Below are positions 5,505-6,151 of a stretch of DNA of 6,151 nucleotides, one piece after another. Position 1 is the stretch's first letter. Each line of letters begins with the position of its first letter. Origin of the DNA: CAIKZZ01 sp035604595. Its GTDB lineage: Bacteria > Pseudomonadota > Gammaproteobacteria > Steroidobacterales > Steroidobacteraceae. The notes under the pieces were generated by a model that searched no databases, had not been told where the DNA came from, and was given only the letters and a program-made list of their open reading frames with translations. A program made the translations under genes and the position numbers. The stretch is taken from positions 1 through 6,151 of the forward strand of contig DATNIE010000015.1 of the NCBI GenBank assembly GCA_035604595.1. Reading direction: 5' to 3'.

Positions 5505-6151
5505 TGCGCCTCTCCCGGCGGCCTGCGTCTCAGGGCCGCCCCGATTCTGACCGCATCGACGGTCTCGGCAACATCGTGGGCCCGGATGATCGACGCGCCG
5601 CGGCTCGCAGCGATCGCCGCGAGCGCAAGGCTCCCCGCGAGGCGCTCCGCGACCGGTCGTCCGGTCAAGGCTCCTGCGAGCGACTTGCGCGAGAGCCCGA
5701 CGAGGAGCGGTACATCCAGCGTCGTGAACGCCTCGAGCGAGTTTAGGAGCGCGATGTTGTGTGCGGCGGTCTTGCCGAAACCGAATCCGGGGTCCACCGC
5801 GATCGCATCCCGCGCGATCCCGGCCGCCCGGCAGGCGTCGATGCGCGATTCCAGCCACGCGCGCACCTCGGCCACTACATCGTCGTACGCCGGCGCCGTC
5901 TGCATCGTCGCGGGCTGCCCCTGCATGTGCATCACGCACACCCCCACCCCAAGCCCCGCGGCGGCGGCGAGCGCTTCCGGGTCGCGCAGTCCGCGCACGT
6001 CATTGACCACCGAGGCACCGGCGGCGACCGCGGCCTCGATCACCTCGGCGCGGCTCGTGTCGACCGAGACGAGGACGTCGAGTTCGGCCGCGATCGCCCG
6101 GACGACCGGCACGACCCGGGCGAGCTCGTCGGCGAGGGGTGGCGGATGCGA
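5501..6151 (-). CDS. folP: Dihydropteroate synthase, 5' end cut by window
   Basis: FolP condenses 6-hydroxymethyl-dihydropterin pyrophosphate with p-aminobenzoate to give dihydropteroate in folate synthesis; it is the sulfonamide target. The frame is open to the window edge, with 216 residues visible before the TGA at 5501-5503. The E. coli enzyme has 282, so about 60-70 N-terminal residues, including the first strand and the GGESTRP loop, are missing. Visible motifs: VSVDTS, VNDVRGL, VMHMQGQPATMQ, the pterin-binding DPGFGFGKT, GLSRKSL with the catalytic-site Lys, and IIRAHDV with the phosphate-contacting Arg and His. A GTG at 6112 is an internal valine, not a start, because homologous sequence (LADELARVVPVV) continues upstream of it. 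The 4-bp ATGA overlap with glmM indicates an operon with translational coupling. In many gammaproteobacteria ftsH lies just upstream of folP. Confidence 0.97.
   Translation of the reverse strand, partial: SHPPPLADELARVVPVVRAIAAELDVLVSVDTSRAEVIEAAVAAGASVVNDVRGLRDPEALAAAAGLGVGVCVMHMQGQPATMQTAPAYDDVVAEVRAWLESRIDACRAAGIARDAIAVDPGFGFGKTAAHNIALLNSLEAFTTLDVPLLVGLSRKSLAGALTGRPVAERLAGSLALAAIAASRGASIIRAHDVAETVDAVRIGAALRRRPPGEAQ

Noticed and set aside
5505..5939. N-terminal extension of the glmM frame of about 145 codons
   Set aside because: It is an Arg/Gly-rich out-of-frame reading of folP. GlmM starts cleanly at 5504 with a family-length product and a good ribosome site.
1..6151. Mobile element, CRISPR array, defence or other novel cassette
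   Set aside because: The minus strand is nearly fully accounted for by core genes. The only gaps are 23-110 bp, and no repeat array, terminal inverted repeats, integrase or unexplained gene was found.

Overview
The window is a conserved chromosomal stretch of core metabolism from a high-GC gammaproteobacterium. All recognised genes lie on the minus strand, so reading runs from high to low coordinates: folP (cut by the window edge), glmM, tpiA, secG, tRNA-Leu(GAG), nuoA, nuoB, nuoC, nuoD (cut by the other edge). folP-glmM-secG-tRNA-Leu(GAG) is a classic gammaproteobacterial order. Insertion of tpiA before secG, the nuo operon directly after the tRNA, and separate rather than fused nuoC and nuoD point to a xanthomonad-like or Chromatiales/Nevskiales-like lineage rather than Enterobacteria or Pseudomonas. 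This placement rests on remembered gene orders and protein motifs, not on a search.

Region by region: 5501-6151 holds the C-terminal three quarters of dihydropteroate synthase (folate synthesis). It overlaps by 4 bp with glmM (4167-5504), phosphoglucosamine mutase (UDP-GlcNAc supply for peptidoglycan and LPS). A 66-bp gap with a candidate sigma-70 promoter leads to tpiA (3351-4100, triosephosphate isomerase). secG (2899-3327, Sec translocon subunit) follows after 23 bp, then a complete tRNA-Leu with anticodon GAG (2783-2867). The roughly 110-bp gap after the tRNA contains a convincing promoter (TAGAAT -10, GTGACG -35, 17-bp spacer) that should drive the nuo operon. nuoA, nuoB, nuoC and nuoD are tightly packed, with nuoA/nuoB and nuoC/nuoD overlapping. 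They encode subunits of respiratory complex I: the first membrane subunit and the connecting/quinone-site module with cluster N2.

The genes fall into two or three transcription units of housekeeping function. I found no mobile element, CRISPR array, defence gene or unknown cassette. The long plus-strand open frames are antisense shadows typical of high-GC coding DNA. The points worth a second look are modest: an extended Ala/Pro-rich SecG tail, a linker insert in NuoC, an inverted repeat over the nuo promoter -35, and the start choice for NuoB. I see no sign of a previously undescribed system.
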